Positions 55,001-64,000 of a stretch of DNA of 64,000 bases are shown piece by piece; within the stretch, counting starts at the first letter, position 1, and each line of letters opens with the position of its first letter. The notes below the pieces were generated by a model. That model had not been told where the DNA came from and made no database searches. It saw nothing but the letters and a program-made list of their open reading frames with translations. The stretch lies in the NCBI GenBank assembly GCA_021399445.1, contig JAJTUQ010000003.1, positions 6,448,001 to 6,512,000 on the forward strand. The letters run 5' to 3'. Source of the DNA: Xylogone sp. PMI_703. Its lineage: Eukaryota; Ascomycota; Leotiomycetes. Made by a program: the position numbers and the translations under genes.

Positions 55001-56720
55001 TATAATGTCAGAACTTCTAGAATAGAAGAGAAGGCATTGAATAGGATGGCCATGAAGAGGACAACTGCACGGCCATAAAAGGAGGCTGTGTCCTGGCTCA
55101 TATTGTAGAACAGAGACGACATAATGAGGGCCATGATTGTGTTTCCAATCATCATTCCGATAGTTGCCCACGGATCTGCTTTGAATCTCATCCAACCACG
55201 CCACATACAGAGCTGAACTTGCTGAGAGTATGTAAGGGTATACGGTGAATTGAGGCGCTGTCCCTTGGCCTGATGCGCTTTCCTCAGCTGCCGGAAAGTC
55301 TCAGCATCAGTACCGTCAATCGGGTGCAGTAATTTATACTCATTGATTTCGACTTGGAGGGCTGTGTATTCAGGGCTATTTTCCCAGAGAGCTGCAAATT
55401 CATCAGGGGTCCGTGGAGGATGGCACCCCGGCTGAGGAGAACGTTCTGCAGGAAAAGTCATAGAGGTAAGGAAATCAGGTGTTGTTTGACGTGCAGGACA
55501 CTCAAATCCAAGATTGATAAAGTACTCCTTAGCGTGGGATGCAGGTCCGAAGTAAATCTGGCGACCCTCATAGAGAACTGTCACTTTGTCAAATAGTTCA
55601 TAGGCGCTTTGAGGTGCTTGATACATGGATACAGCACAAGCCTGGCCAAATAGCTCTGATTGTAATCTCAAAGTTTTACAGAACTCAATAGCATTGGCTG
55701 AGTCTAGACCACGCGTAGAGCTTAAGTCGATTAGTATTCACTCTGTTTACTATAAGACCCTCGAAGATACCACTTACTTGTCCCAGCACTGAAATGGCGC
55801 ATTTGACAAAGTCGCCTCGGCAATAGTGACACGCTTACGCTCTCCTCCTGAAACACCTCTGGTGTATTGGTCCCCGACCTTTGTATTGATAGTATGGCTA
55901 ATGCCATACATAGCCATGACGACGCCTCGAAGGTGCTCGCAATACCTATGGAACGTGCTATTAGCATTGTCGGTGGTGTAAATTAGTTCAAGACTAAAAC
56001 AACATACCGGTTACGAGTAACACCCAGTGGTAGCTCCCTGTGGCAGCGCGCATGTGCGGCAAAGGTTAACGTTTCACCAACTGTCAACTGTGGAAAGTGT
56101 ATGTCTACCTCGGCAGTGTAGATGGCATCTCCTCGATGTGTAGTATGCATTTCCTTGGCTGGTATACCCTGGTAGTTGAAATATGAGTCCTCGTTGACGT
56201 ATATGCCATTTGTTTCTCCTGAAATCGTTTTAAGAAATGTTGAGCAGCCTGAGCCGGGCGGGCCTAATACAGCGCACATTTCTCCAGGACGAATGATGCC
56301 ATTAAACTGACGCAGAATGTTGATCTTCTTCTGACCTGCTGTCTTGAAGAAGAAACGTCGAACCATGCCTGGCAGTGCCAACCAGATATTCCCAACGTCT
56401 TTCTGGAAGTCGGTAGGTGCCCCGTATCCAAATACATTGAGGTTATGGAAACATAGCCCGACCTGCCGGAACCTCTGGCCACGTTCATCGGCGGCTTGTG
56501 CTACATTCATGGCCCATAATCGTGCACTGAACTTCTCTCCGTGTGGATTCAGGGGGGAATCTGGGTCGTCGCTTCCAAAGAGGGCTTTGCTCTCAGCGCC
56601 ATCTAGACTAACACCGGTGTTGCTCTTGAGTTCACATGCTAGCTCCTGCACAAGAGAATGTCGAGTACGTATTGACTCTGTATTATCTGACTTGCCATCT
56701 CTGGCTACTTCGTCTAACAT
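52012..56720 (-). CDS. PDR-type ABC (ABCG) multidrug transporter
   Basis: Six exons (56008-56720, 55778-55945, 54770-55720, 53837-54716, 53352-53742, 52012-53258) give 1449 residues, the usual full size. The order is NBD1-TMD1-NBD2-TMD2. NBD1 shows the PDR-specific degenerate Walker A ([12 protein letters not shown], Cys for Lys), signature [13 protein letters not shown] and a Walker B-region [16 protein letters not shown]2 has canonical Walker [13 protein letters not shown], an atypical signature [12 protein letters not shown], and Walker [19 protein letters not shown] regions carry the PDR motifs [39 protein letters not shown] and [26 protein letters not shown]. The pump exports hydrophobic toxins or antifungals at the plasma membrane. 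It is divergent from a Zn2Cys6 regulator at 57124 with about 400 bases between. Confidence 0.93.
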
Positions 56721-57123
56721 CTCGTAGAGTTATGTAGGGGATTTCCAAGCTAGCCTTTTATCATAGGCGGACGGGAAGTGTTCATAGAGAATATAGAAGA
56801 TAGAAAGGTAAATAAGGAAGTGAGAAATAAATAATGAGAGCGTCCACGAAACGTTGACCCTACATCATCTAACATTCCTGGTTATTAGGATTATAGGAAA
56901 TATATATGAGCTAGTGAAGTCGAGTATTGTCTAGGTATAAGTTTATCTCCTGCCAGCGGACTCGAACTCGGACTCGGTGGCGGACTCGGCAAATTCAGAG
57001 ACAGAAGTCGGCTGAGATGCGACGCGACCATCTGAGGTCCTGTCTTCCAAGTCTCCTTTCACTTTACTAGGTGACGATAGAACAATCGAAGCGTCGATCA
57101 AGCGGTAGTGACAAGGAACAGTT
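56721..57123. other. Divergent promoter, PDR pump/regulator pair
   Basis: A 403-base region holding both promoters. CGGACTCG-type sequences recur at 56957-56988 (CGGACTCGAACTCGGACTCGGTGGCGGACTCGG region), a local cluster of CGG half-sites as bound by Zn2Cys6 or PDR-type regulators. Confidence 0.55.
56957..56989. promoter_or_regulatory. Cluster of CGGACTCGG-like half-sites
   Basis: CGGACTCG occurs three times within 33 bases, between the PDR pump and its divergent Zn2Cys6 regulator. Direct repeats of a CGG half-site are the usual target type of such regulators, so autoregulation and pump control through this site are plausible. Confidence 0.5.
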
Positions 57124-59389
57124 ATGAGCGATCCCGAGCCTCGGCGTAGAAGGCCGCCCCTGTAAGTTTAAGTGCTCCCTCCCCGGCGCTTTGCGCTGAG
57201 CAGAGCTTGGATACAGGTCGTGTACTCTCTGTAGGAGTCGTAAGATCCGCTACGATCGAGGTGCTCCCTGCAGAAATTGCCTGCGCTCTAGAAACGGGAT
57301 CTGTATCTATGAGAATCGGTCTTCTCAGCCCCCGCTACCCCATCTTAGTCAAGTTGAAGAGTCTGAAAAGAACCACTATTCAACTCCTGTTTCTCATAGA
57401 AGCACGGCATCAACAGTCTTGGGCGGCCTTTCAAATGCTTCGGAACCAGGTCCAACAAGTGCTTCAATTGCTACCAATCCACAATCTTCTCGGGATGTCG
57501 AGTCCCTAAAGAGTAGAATTGAACATCTTGAGAAAGAGCTATCAAGCGCGACTCAGAGGTTGAATCAATCCCCTCTTCAGACTTCAGATTTTCCTGCAGA
57601 TACAACAACACGACGCTATGAAGAGGCTTTTTCCATCTATGAAACTCGTATGTATGGCCAAAGTCACTGGTTCAATGGAGTCGAACTGGTAAGCCTGTAC
57701 CATATCCGGTTATCTTAAAGCTTCAAGTGACGTTACCATTAGTTTCGAGATCTTCTCAAGGGAATTGAACCATATTTACTAGAAGAATCATCAAAAGCCT
57801 TTTTCGGTATGCAAAGATGCAAATCCCTAGGGAAGATCATTAAGTCACAACGGACTCCTGCGTGGCCCTTACTATCGAAGATTGACTTACCCCCAAAAGA
57901 TGTCGCTGACGAGCTAGTCGCCTGCTATCTTCGAACGACTGAATCTATATATCGAATTCTACATATACCGTCATTTAGAAGGGACTATGATTCTATCTGG
58001 GAGCCTGATTCCCGGCAAGATGCATCATTTATGATCCAACTCAAACTGGTGCTCGCTCTGGGGGCGATCACATATGATGAACATTTCTCCTTACGTACAT
58101 CAGCCGTTCATTGGATATACGAGGCCCAAAATTGGGTTTCAAAACCGGAGTTCAAGTCCCGGCTGAATATCCAATCTCTACAAATTCATATCTTACTTTT
58201 ACTTGCTCGAGAAGCAGTAAATGTAGGGGGAGAATTGATCTGGATTACAGTGGGTGCGCTTTTCAGAACGGCAGTATACATGGGGTACCACAGAGATCCG
58301 GTGCATTTATCCAAGACAACATTCGCTGCTGAAATGCATCGGAGGCTGTGGAACACAATTTTGGAGATATCTCTGCAATCAAGTTTAATCTCTGGAGGAC
58401 CTCCTTTTGTTTCTCTCAGTGGCTTTGATACCGCGCCGCCGCAGAATTTGAATGATGACCAGTTAGCTGCCAATGATGCGGTGCCAGAGGCAGAAAATCG
58501 CTTCACTCCGATGTCAATTGCAATAGCTCTACGAAAGACATTCCCATCCCGTCTTGCGATTGCAAAGTACCTTAATGACTTGGGGCCCAATGGTTCATAT
58601 GAGGAGACGCTTAGACTTGATGCTAGCCTAAAGGAGTCATATAAAACCTTGCGTCAAACCATTCAGGCGTATAAGTCAGGTCCTGGACCTTCACCATCCG
58701 CATTTGAAATTCGTGTAACTGACCTTCTCATGAACCACTGCCTTTTGGCTCTCCATACTCCATTCCTCAGCTTGGCATTACCAACAACTTATGCATTTTC
58801 TAAGAAAGCAGTTATCGAGGCATCTCTCAAAATCTGGTGTGCAGTTCATCCATCATCTATAAACGCCATTCAGTCCAGTGTCATCATCTCATCTGAGCGA
58901 GATGATCTGGCACGATTTGCAATTTGTAGCTCTGGATTGTTTCGTACTGTTGCATATCAGGCTAGCTTGCTCATAGCGGTGGAGTGCAAAACTCAAATTC
59001 AAGAAGAAGAAAGCGCGGGGCCAGTACCTCTTAAACCTGACTTAGTCTCTTTATTGGAGGATACAAAATCATGGTGCTGGAAGTGTATTGAGGCTGGAGA
59101 AACTAATATTAAGTGCTACTTGCTTACAAGTATACTTGTGGCACGGATAAAGGGGCTTATGCAAGGTATTGAAAACGACGAGTTCCCGGACTTGCTACTT
59201 AAGGCCGCCGAAGAAGCTGAGGAAAGATGCTTATCCTCATTGAAAGAGAGGGCTGCCGACGGCCAGATAGATGGCACCATAGATGGGGTTGACGAAGCAT
59301 CTTTAAACATACCACCTGAGCTACTGGAAGACTGGGATTCTGTAGTAAGTAGAGCACTATCTACCACACAATTTGAGCATGGTTTATAA
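57124..59389 (+). CDS. Zn2Cys6-type transcription factor with third zinc Cys replaced by Tyr
   Basis: Three exons (57124-57161, 57217-57688, 57743-59389) give 718 residues. The short first exon (MSDPEPRRRRPPL) was chosen for its GTAAGT donor and in-phase join. The zinc cluster reads CTLCRSRKIRYDRGAPCRNC then C: the third Cys, after RKIR, is Tyr (TAC instead of TGC). A coiled coil follows (DVESLKSRIEHLEKELSSATQRL), then a linker and the fungal_trans domain (ELVACYLRTTESIYRILHIPSFRRDY, GAITYDEHF, AVYMGYHRDP). Apart from the Cys loss all is intact. It is divergent from the PDR pump and is probably its regulator, but zinc binding and DNA binding may be impaired. Confidence 0.85.
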
Positions 59390-60178
59390 GTTTCATCAGA
59401 CAACAGACACTCTTTTCGATTTAGGAAACGGTGAGCCAATGAGTTGGCTATTTAATAACGGGGCTACACATGAGCTGTATTAATCGATGTTAAATTTCGG
59501 CAAAGTCTGGAATTAGAGCGGAAGGGGAAGACGTTCTGGAAATCAATTTTATGGAGGTGTTATAGGGTGCTTGATCAATACAAAGACTAGTGACAATTGG
59601 AAGTTTATAATACTGGCCAATATGGAGCGATAATTGAGACTGAGTCTTTGATACTCATACACTAAACTATTATCGACATTGGATGACAGGGTCCAAATAT
59701 TGTCACGAATAACCTTCGATCTAGTATACACATTTAAACTACCCTACAACGATAATACCACCAACCTTACATCATAGTGGCTGTAAAAGCTGGCTACCTC
59801 CTCATAATGCTTGGATACTGATTACTAGTACAATGATGTTGGATGAAGATTGGATACGGAAAAGCCGGACCTATCATCTTCTATTCTGGGCTGAGATCCT
59901 TGCATCGGGGGCGTTTCAACATAGGTCATAAATTCGTATACTGTAAACAGTAACTAACTAAACTAACGGACGAAAGATTAAATGCAATCTATCTCATACA
60001 CTTTGTGTAGAGCTCAATTTGACGATGCCCACATACAGACTTCCACCCTAACTGCAGGTAAGACCAGCTTAGAAATTTCGACTATATTGGGATTAGGGAC
60101 CGGTCCCTCAAAGTATCCCTTCGCAGCTGCCTCCACTTGAGGCCACTCTCGGATGTCCGAAAGGTACCAGGTAGACTT
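59390..60178. other. Intergenic region
   Basis: A/T-rich convergent 3' regions with no gene seen. Confidence 0.5.
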
Positions 60179-61039
60179 CTAAATATCTTTCTTACTGAAC
60201 CCTGCTGTTCGGAGCACATTCTCGTAGTTAGCAAGACAAATCTGAGTTTGTGCGGCCGCTGACTGCTCAGGCTGGTATGAATAGGCTTCGTACGCCTTCT
60301 TGTGGTTATAAATTGGAATAGCTGCTGCCCCAGAAAGAATCAGTTGACTCTTCGTCAGATCGCCACTAAGACTTGCGTCCCCAATAAATTTCTCGTAGTG
60401 GACGGCAAACGTAGCCTCAATCTTGACACTTGTACCTTCATGTTGAAATTTATTCGCCGCGACTGGCACAACCACCGGCATATTCGTAGTGTATTGCTTA
60501 GAAAGGAACTCGAGACATTCATCCAAGAACCGCATGTTTCTAAGGTAGAGAGAAATCTTCAAGATATTGTCAGAAGAGCCACCAGATTCGGTTATGTTCG
60601 TGTTGACCATATTGATACATGCAGCCAACTCTGAAGATATCCCATGAGGAGCAATTTCTTTGGCTATGCCATTGAGTACAACAAGTCGTGTTTTCTTGTC
60701 TGCAATGGTAGCACTAGGAAATAAGCCCTTTGCAGGTGGTAAACTTATCTCTTGATCTGATTCAGTGGCAGCCCAAGCTTCAATCCCCACTCGCGCTTCG
60801 GGGCGAGTGCATGAGTGCACCTCAAGTAGCGTGCTGGTAGGAAGGAGATTGCCAAATACTTTCTCAAATCCAGGTTGGCTTGCCCATACTTCACGGACAT
60901 CAGTCATGAAGCGTCGATTCTTCACAATCTGAGCGTTGCATCCTAATGTGTTTAGGATGTCGGTCATATTTGCAATACAATCCTTTGATTGTTGCACAAT
61001 TGAAGAACTAATGGTGCCGTTTCGCTCAGGGGTGATCAC
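60179..61039 (-). CDS. Two-domain RidA/YjgF-like protein, 5' end uncertain
   Basis: About 286 codons are clear. Two tandem RidA-like units are visible: one with QQSKDCIANMTDILNTLG...LLPTSTLLEVHSC (about 15-78) and a second with ELAACINMVNTNI...ILKISLYLRNMRFLDECLEFL...PVVVPVAANKFQHEGTSVKIEATF. RidA proteins deaminate reactive enamines/imines or have related roles; eukaryotic two-domain forms also occur in diphthamide-type proteins. Upstream, RidA-like sequence (about 61042-61128: SPEGLAFTAAF, PGSQLIFLG) lies in another frame, one base out of phase with this one. Either a base is missing at about 61043 or a splice acceptor (TTTCAG at 61077-61082) joins a different exon. The first exon and start are therefore unresolved, and the gene may be broken. 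Confidence 0.65.
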   Translation of the reverse strand: MITPERNGTISSSIVQQSKDCIANMTDILNTLGCNAQIVKNRRFMTDVREVWASQPGFEKVFGNLLPTSTLLEVHSCTRPEARVGIEAWAATESDQEISLPPAKGLFPSATIADKKTRLVVLNGIAKEIAPHGISSELAACINMVNTNITESGGSSDNILKISLYLRNMRFLDECLEFLSKQYTTNMPVVVPVAANKFQHEGTSVKIEATFAVHYEKFIGDASLSGDLTKSQLILSGAAAIPIYNHKKAYEAYSYQPEQSAAAQTQICLANYENVLRTAGFSKKDI

Positions 61040-62020
61040 AGTCCGAGGAAGATGAGTTGAGAACCTGGCTTCAATCTGAAAGCAGCCGTGAAAGCAAGGC
61101 CCTCAGGGCTGTTGATAGGCCAGATTGCTTCCATATTGTTGACACTGTTCAATAGACTTGAGGAGGTATTTTGGTTTGGGCTGATTGTATCTGTTAAATT
61201 GAATTCATAGTCTGAGAGAGGATTTTGTGAGGTTTATATTTCTGGGCGTCGCGATTATTGACATCAAACTCGCGTTCAGGAATGATTCCGCTGGATGAGA
61301 AATCTGAGCCTTGAAGGCCGGAGTCCAGAACGAAGTGGTATTACCCATTATCAGGGCATTAGTTTCTCTCAGCTCAGATATTCTCTGATTTTGTACGTCT
61401 TCTCGGCTTTCGGCTTTAGCATGGATAAACTACCTGTTTTAACAAGTAACATTGGTGCTAATTAGCACCGCCGAGCAACGAAGACTCGGTTGTTCGGGCA
61501 CGGGCTTATTAGTAAGACTCGATATCATTTTGTAAGCGATCTGCTCTAGGCTTATAGTTGCAATTTTAGCCACAATACCGCATCTTCAACTTCGGATGCT
61601 TAGAGAGCTATCGTTTTTATGGATATAACCAAAGGGAGATAGTCATTTTGACTAGCATCAACTTAGTTAAATAAGGAAACCCCCTCTGACGGTGATGACA
61701 GATGCAGCCTATCATGTAAGCAGCCACGACAGTTAGTTAACTTATTAATCCACTACATTAACCACTGAAGCCCTTCCGGAGCGCACCTAATCCCCGCTCG
61801 CTGCCTACCGTAACCCATAATTACGGGGCATGTTCACCGCATCTGCCTAACTCAGGGGCCTAAGTTTGACTAGTCTCGTTAGATCAAGAGTATGGCGTGC
61901 CGGGGCCGCACTAATACTGTAAAATCGCATCTACGAAGCTTATTCTTGTGATCTCGCATCAACAGCAGATCCTTTAGAAGATATCGACAACCTTGCGCCG
62001 AACTGCCAGATTCGAACAAA
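61040..62020. other. Upstream regions of the RidA-like and ankyrin genes
   Basis: Contains the likely 5' part of the RidA-like gene (61040 to about 61350) and the promoter and leader of the ankyrin gene. I see no further independent gene. Confidence 0.5.
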
Positions 62021-64000
62021 ATGTCGAATCCCAATCCATCAGCAGACGGCTCGTCTCGTTTGTTCAACGCCATCGTGCATTCAGACATTGGTGCCATCAA
62101 GGACGTTCTTTCAAGCGGAGTAGATGTAGAATCAAGAGATGCCTTTGGTCGAACAGCTTTACAATTAGCTATTTTGTCGGCTTCTGTAGAGGTTGTTAAG
62201 TGTCTCCTAGATCATGGCGCCGCTGTAGATTCATGGACAAAGCAAGGAGAGGCCACTCTACATCTAGTGGCATCTAGAGGAGATGTTGCGATCTTACATC
62301 TGGTCATGCGTGCGCACTTAGACAGCCAACAGACCGGCGGAGATGGGAAGCAGAGCTTCAATGTCGACTGCCTGGATAAGAAAAGAGGATTTACTCCACT
62401 TCATATTGCTACTGGATTTGGTGAATAACACGCGCATAGGGGACCAATACGTACTGACAGAAGATACAGCACACGTGGACTTTGTAGGGGCTTTGCTTCA
62501 CGACTATGGGGCAAATTGCAATATACCTATCAAAACTAACCCTCGTTCTCCAATGAGCGGTATTGGCACACTATATCTCGCTCTTCAACATCCGCGTGAC
62601 AGCTGTCGAGCACTAATAAAACTTCTTTTCCAACATGGAGCGAGTTTAATAGATAAGGAAACAGGAAAAGCTTCACTCTTAATAATAAGAGTGATATTAT
62701 TACGTGAGCTAGATGTAATTGATATATTGCAAGAATTAGAATCTTCAGGTTTATCGCGCGTTATCTCAAAGACGTTATGGAAAACCTCAATGGTGTGCAA
62801 CAGCCTCCTTACGCTGGCGATCCGGTCTGGTCTTGAAGATGTTGCGATGATGCTCCTTGAACTAGGAGCACCTTATCAAGTGACATTTGATTCCACTCTG
62901 GATTATGATATTGACTTTCACTTTCCAGGGAAGACACCATTAGAGATAGCACAGAATTGGTTCTGGCAACCTATACTGGTTGCCGCTGAATACGAAATGC
63001 CGAAGCTGGTAATCAAGTTAATTGACCTTGGAGCTGATATACATGTTTCTCTAGATGAAGAACAAGCTCGTGAAATGATTGGCCATTCTGGTTGTCGTAC
63101 ATTGCTAGATATTGTGTCGATTAAACTTGCAGAATTCCGTGCTTGGCACATTGAAGATGAGCACATTAGCCGTGAGAGCAAAGAAAAAGATGAAGAGGCC
63201 AAGCAACTCATAGGCAAGCAAAATGCAATAAATCAGCTGATCAAAGAATATGAAGAGGTCGAGACAAGGGTAACAAGCATGGGTGGTAAATTGACTGAGG
63301 GATTGGATTTGCAAGCGCCAGAAGAAGAAAGGCAAGACCGCAAAAGGCGACAATTCGTTTTTAACAGAACAAACGAGATCCCACTCGAGAGCTTAGATAT
63401 CTCCGGTGCTGCAGACTCAGACACACGCAATTTACAGACACTGGAGCAAGGTTTTGCGGCCCTGTCAGTCATACCTATTACTCAGCGCGTCTCTACATGC
63501 TAACAAACTTTCAGTTCCACCGCTTGCAAAGAAAACGATACGCAGACGGTTAAAGCACTCACACTTGCTTCGTGGGGTACTGGTTCGAAGTTCCCTCCCA
63601 TTGCTATAGCGGAGAAGCGGACCCAAAATCAGACTCCATACCTCACAGCAGTACTGCACTGTCATTATGACCTTGCCCGGACGATAGTGCTCATTGCCGC
63701 TGCACAGCATGCTAAATTCAGCCCACTGGATCATGTCGTTGGTCAAGATGTTCTAAGCTCTCTAGCTGATGACAAATACTCACCTGAGAGTCTGAAAGCT
63801 CTCTCAGGAACAGTCAAGTGCGCTGTATCCCCTAAGAATGTAGTTGTAGACTATAATGTTCTATTTGAGGTTGAAAAGAAACGCAACATGGAGATGTTCC
63901 AATTTATATTGGATGTGCAATCATCGTTCCCAGTTGAGCAAAACGACATTAACTGGAGTACTCGACATGCATGGCATCTTGTTGAGAGAGGTGACTGGCC
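62021..64000 (+). CDS. Ankyrin-repeat protein, partial at window end, one frameshift
   Basis: Starts MSNPNPSADGSSRLFNAIVH at 62021. Several ankyrin units follow: GRTALQLAILSASVEVVKCLLDHGA, EATLHLVASRGDVAILHLVM, GFTPLHIATGFG, then, after a frame change at about 62422-62428, VGALLHDYGANCN, TLYLALQHPRDSCRALIKLLFQHGA, SLLTLAIRSGLEDVAMMLLELGA, and VIKLIDLGADI. A charged helical region follows (ESKEKDEEAKQLIGKQNAINQLIKEYEE). An intron at 63464-63514 (GTCAGT...CTAAC...TTTCAG) joins a last visible exon that stays open to the window end and contains another repeat (YLTAVLHCHYDLARTIVLIAA). At the break, one extra base separates the two frames; no intron of reasonable size fits. It may be a real lesion or a sequence error. 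The molecular function is unknown. Confidence 0.8.

Overview
The window is from a filamentous ascomycete (Pezizomycotina). Genes carry many 40-112 nt GT-AG introns, most transcription factors are Zn2Cys6 proteins, and the families present (UstYa/DUF3328, PTH11-like receptor, PDR/ABCG pump, DHA14-type MFS, ferroportin, NUP) are typical of that group. I cannot name the genus. There are no prokaryotic operons, no CRISPR and no convincing tRNA or rRNA.

The main object is a fungal RiPP (dikaritin-type) gene cluster at about 13.3-26.2 kb. A secreted precursor (15469-16014, minus) carries 12 identical copies of YKITVGQ, separated by spacers of the type R-EA-EP-EP. Around it lie four UstYa-like (DUF3328) proteins (13341-14012, 17172-17834, 20346-21381, 22270-22956), a membrane-anchored UstQ-like tyrosinase (18358-19619), a short-chain reductase (23330-24301) and a DOMON-cytochrome b561 protein (24942-26228). 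A GC-rich promoter motif, TCGGGTCGCCCTGCC(CTC), recurs exactly three times and in two weaker forms upstream of these genes, which suggests one regulon. The likely pathway is secretion, cleavage after Arg, removal of X-Ala/X-Pro dipeptides, and oxidative cyclisation of a Tyr-x-Ile core by the UstY proteins with or without the tyrosinase. The product is not known to me and may be new.

Left flank (0-13 kb): a pisatin-demethylase-like P450 with a one-base frameshift, a short C2H2+Zn2Cys6 DNA-binding protein on the minus strand, a full-length Zn2Cys6 regulator, about 4 kb with no recognisable gene, and a decayed sucrose-type sugar transporter.

Right flank (28-64 kb): a secreted NUP-family purine nucleoside permease-like protein, a ferroportin-like transporter with a neighbouring Zn2Cys6 regulator, a lone Cys-rich secreted protein in gene-poor DNA, two divergent regulator/efflux-pump pairs (Zn2Cys6+MFS; Zn2Cys6+PDR ABC), a Gfo/Idh/MocA oxidoreductase, a PTH11-like receptor, a two-domain RidA-like protein and an ankyrin-repeat protein that runs off the window and carries a frameshift.

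Exon boundaries were placed by eye from splice sites and reading phase. For every multi-exon gene given a protein length here, the exon lengths sum to a multiple of three, except where a lesion is stated. Gene functions are family-level inferences from motifs; no search was run.
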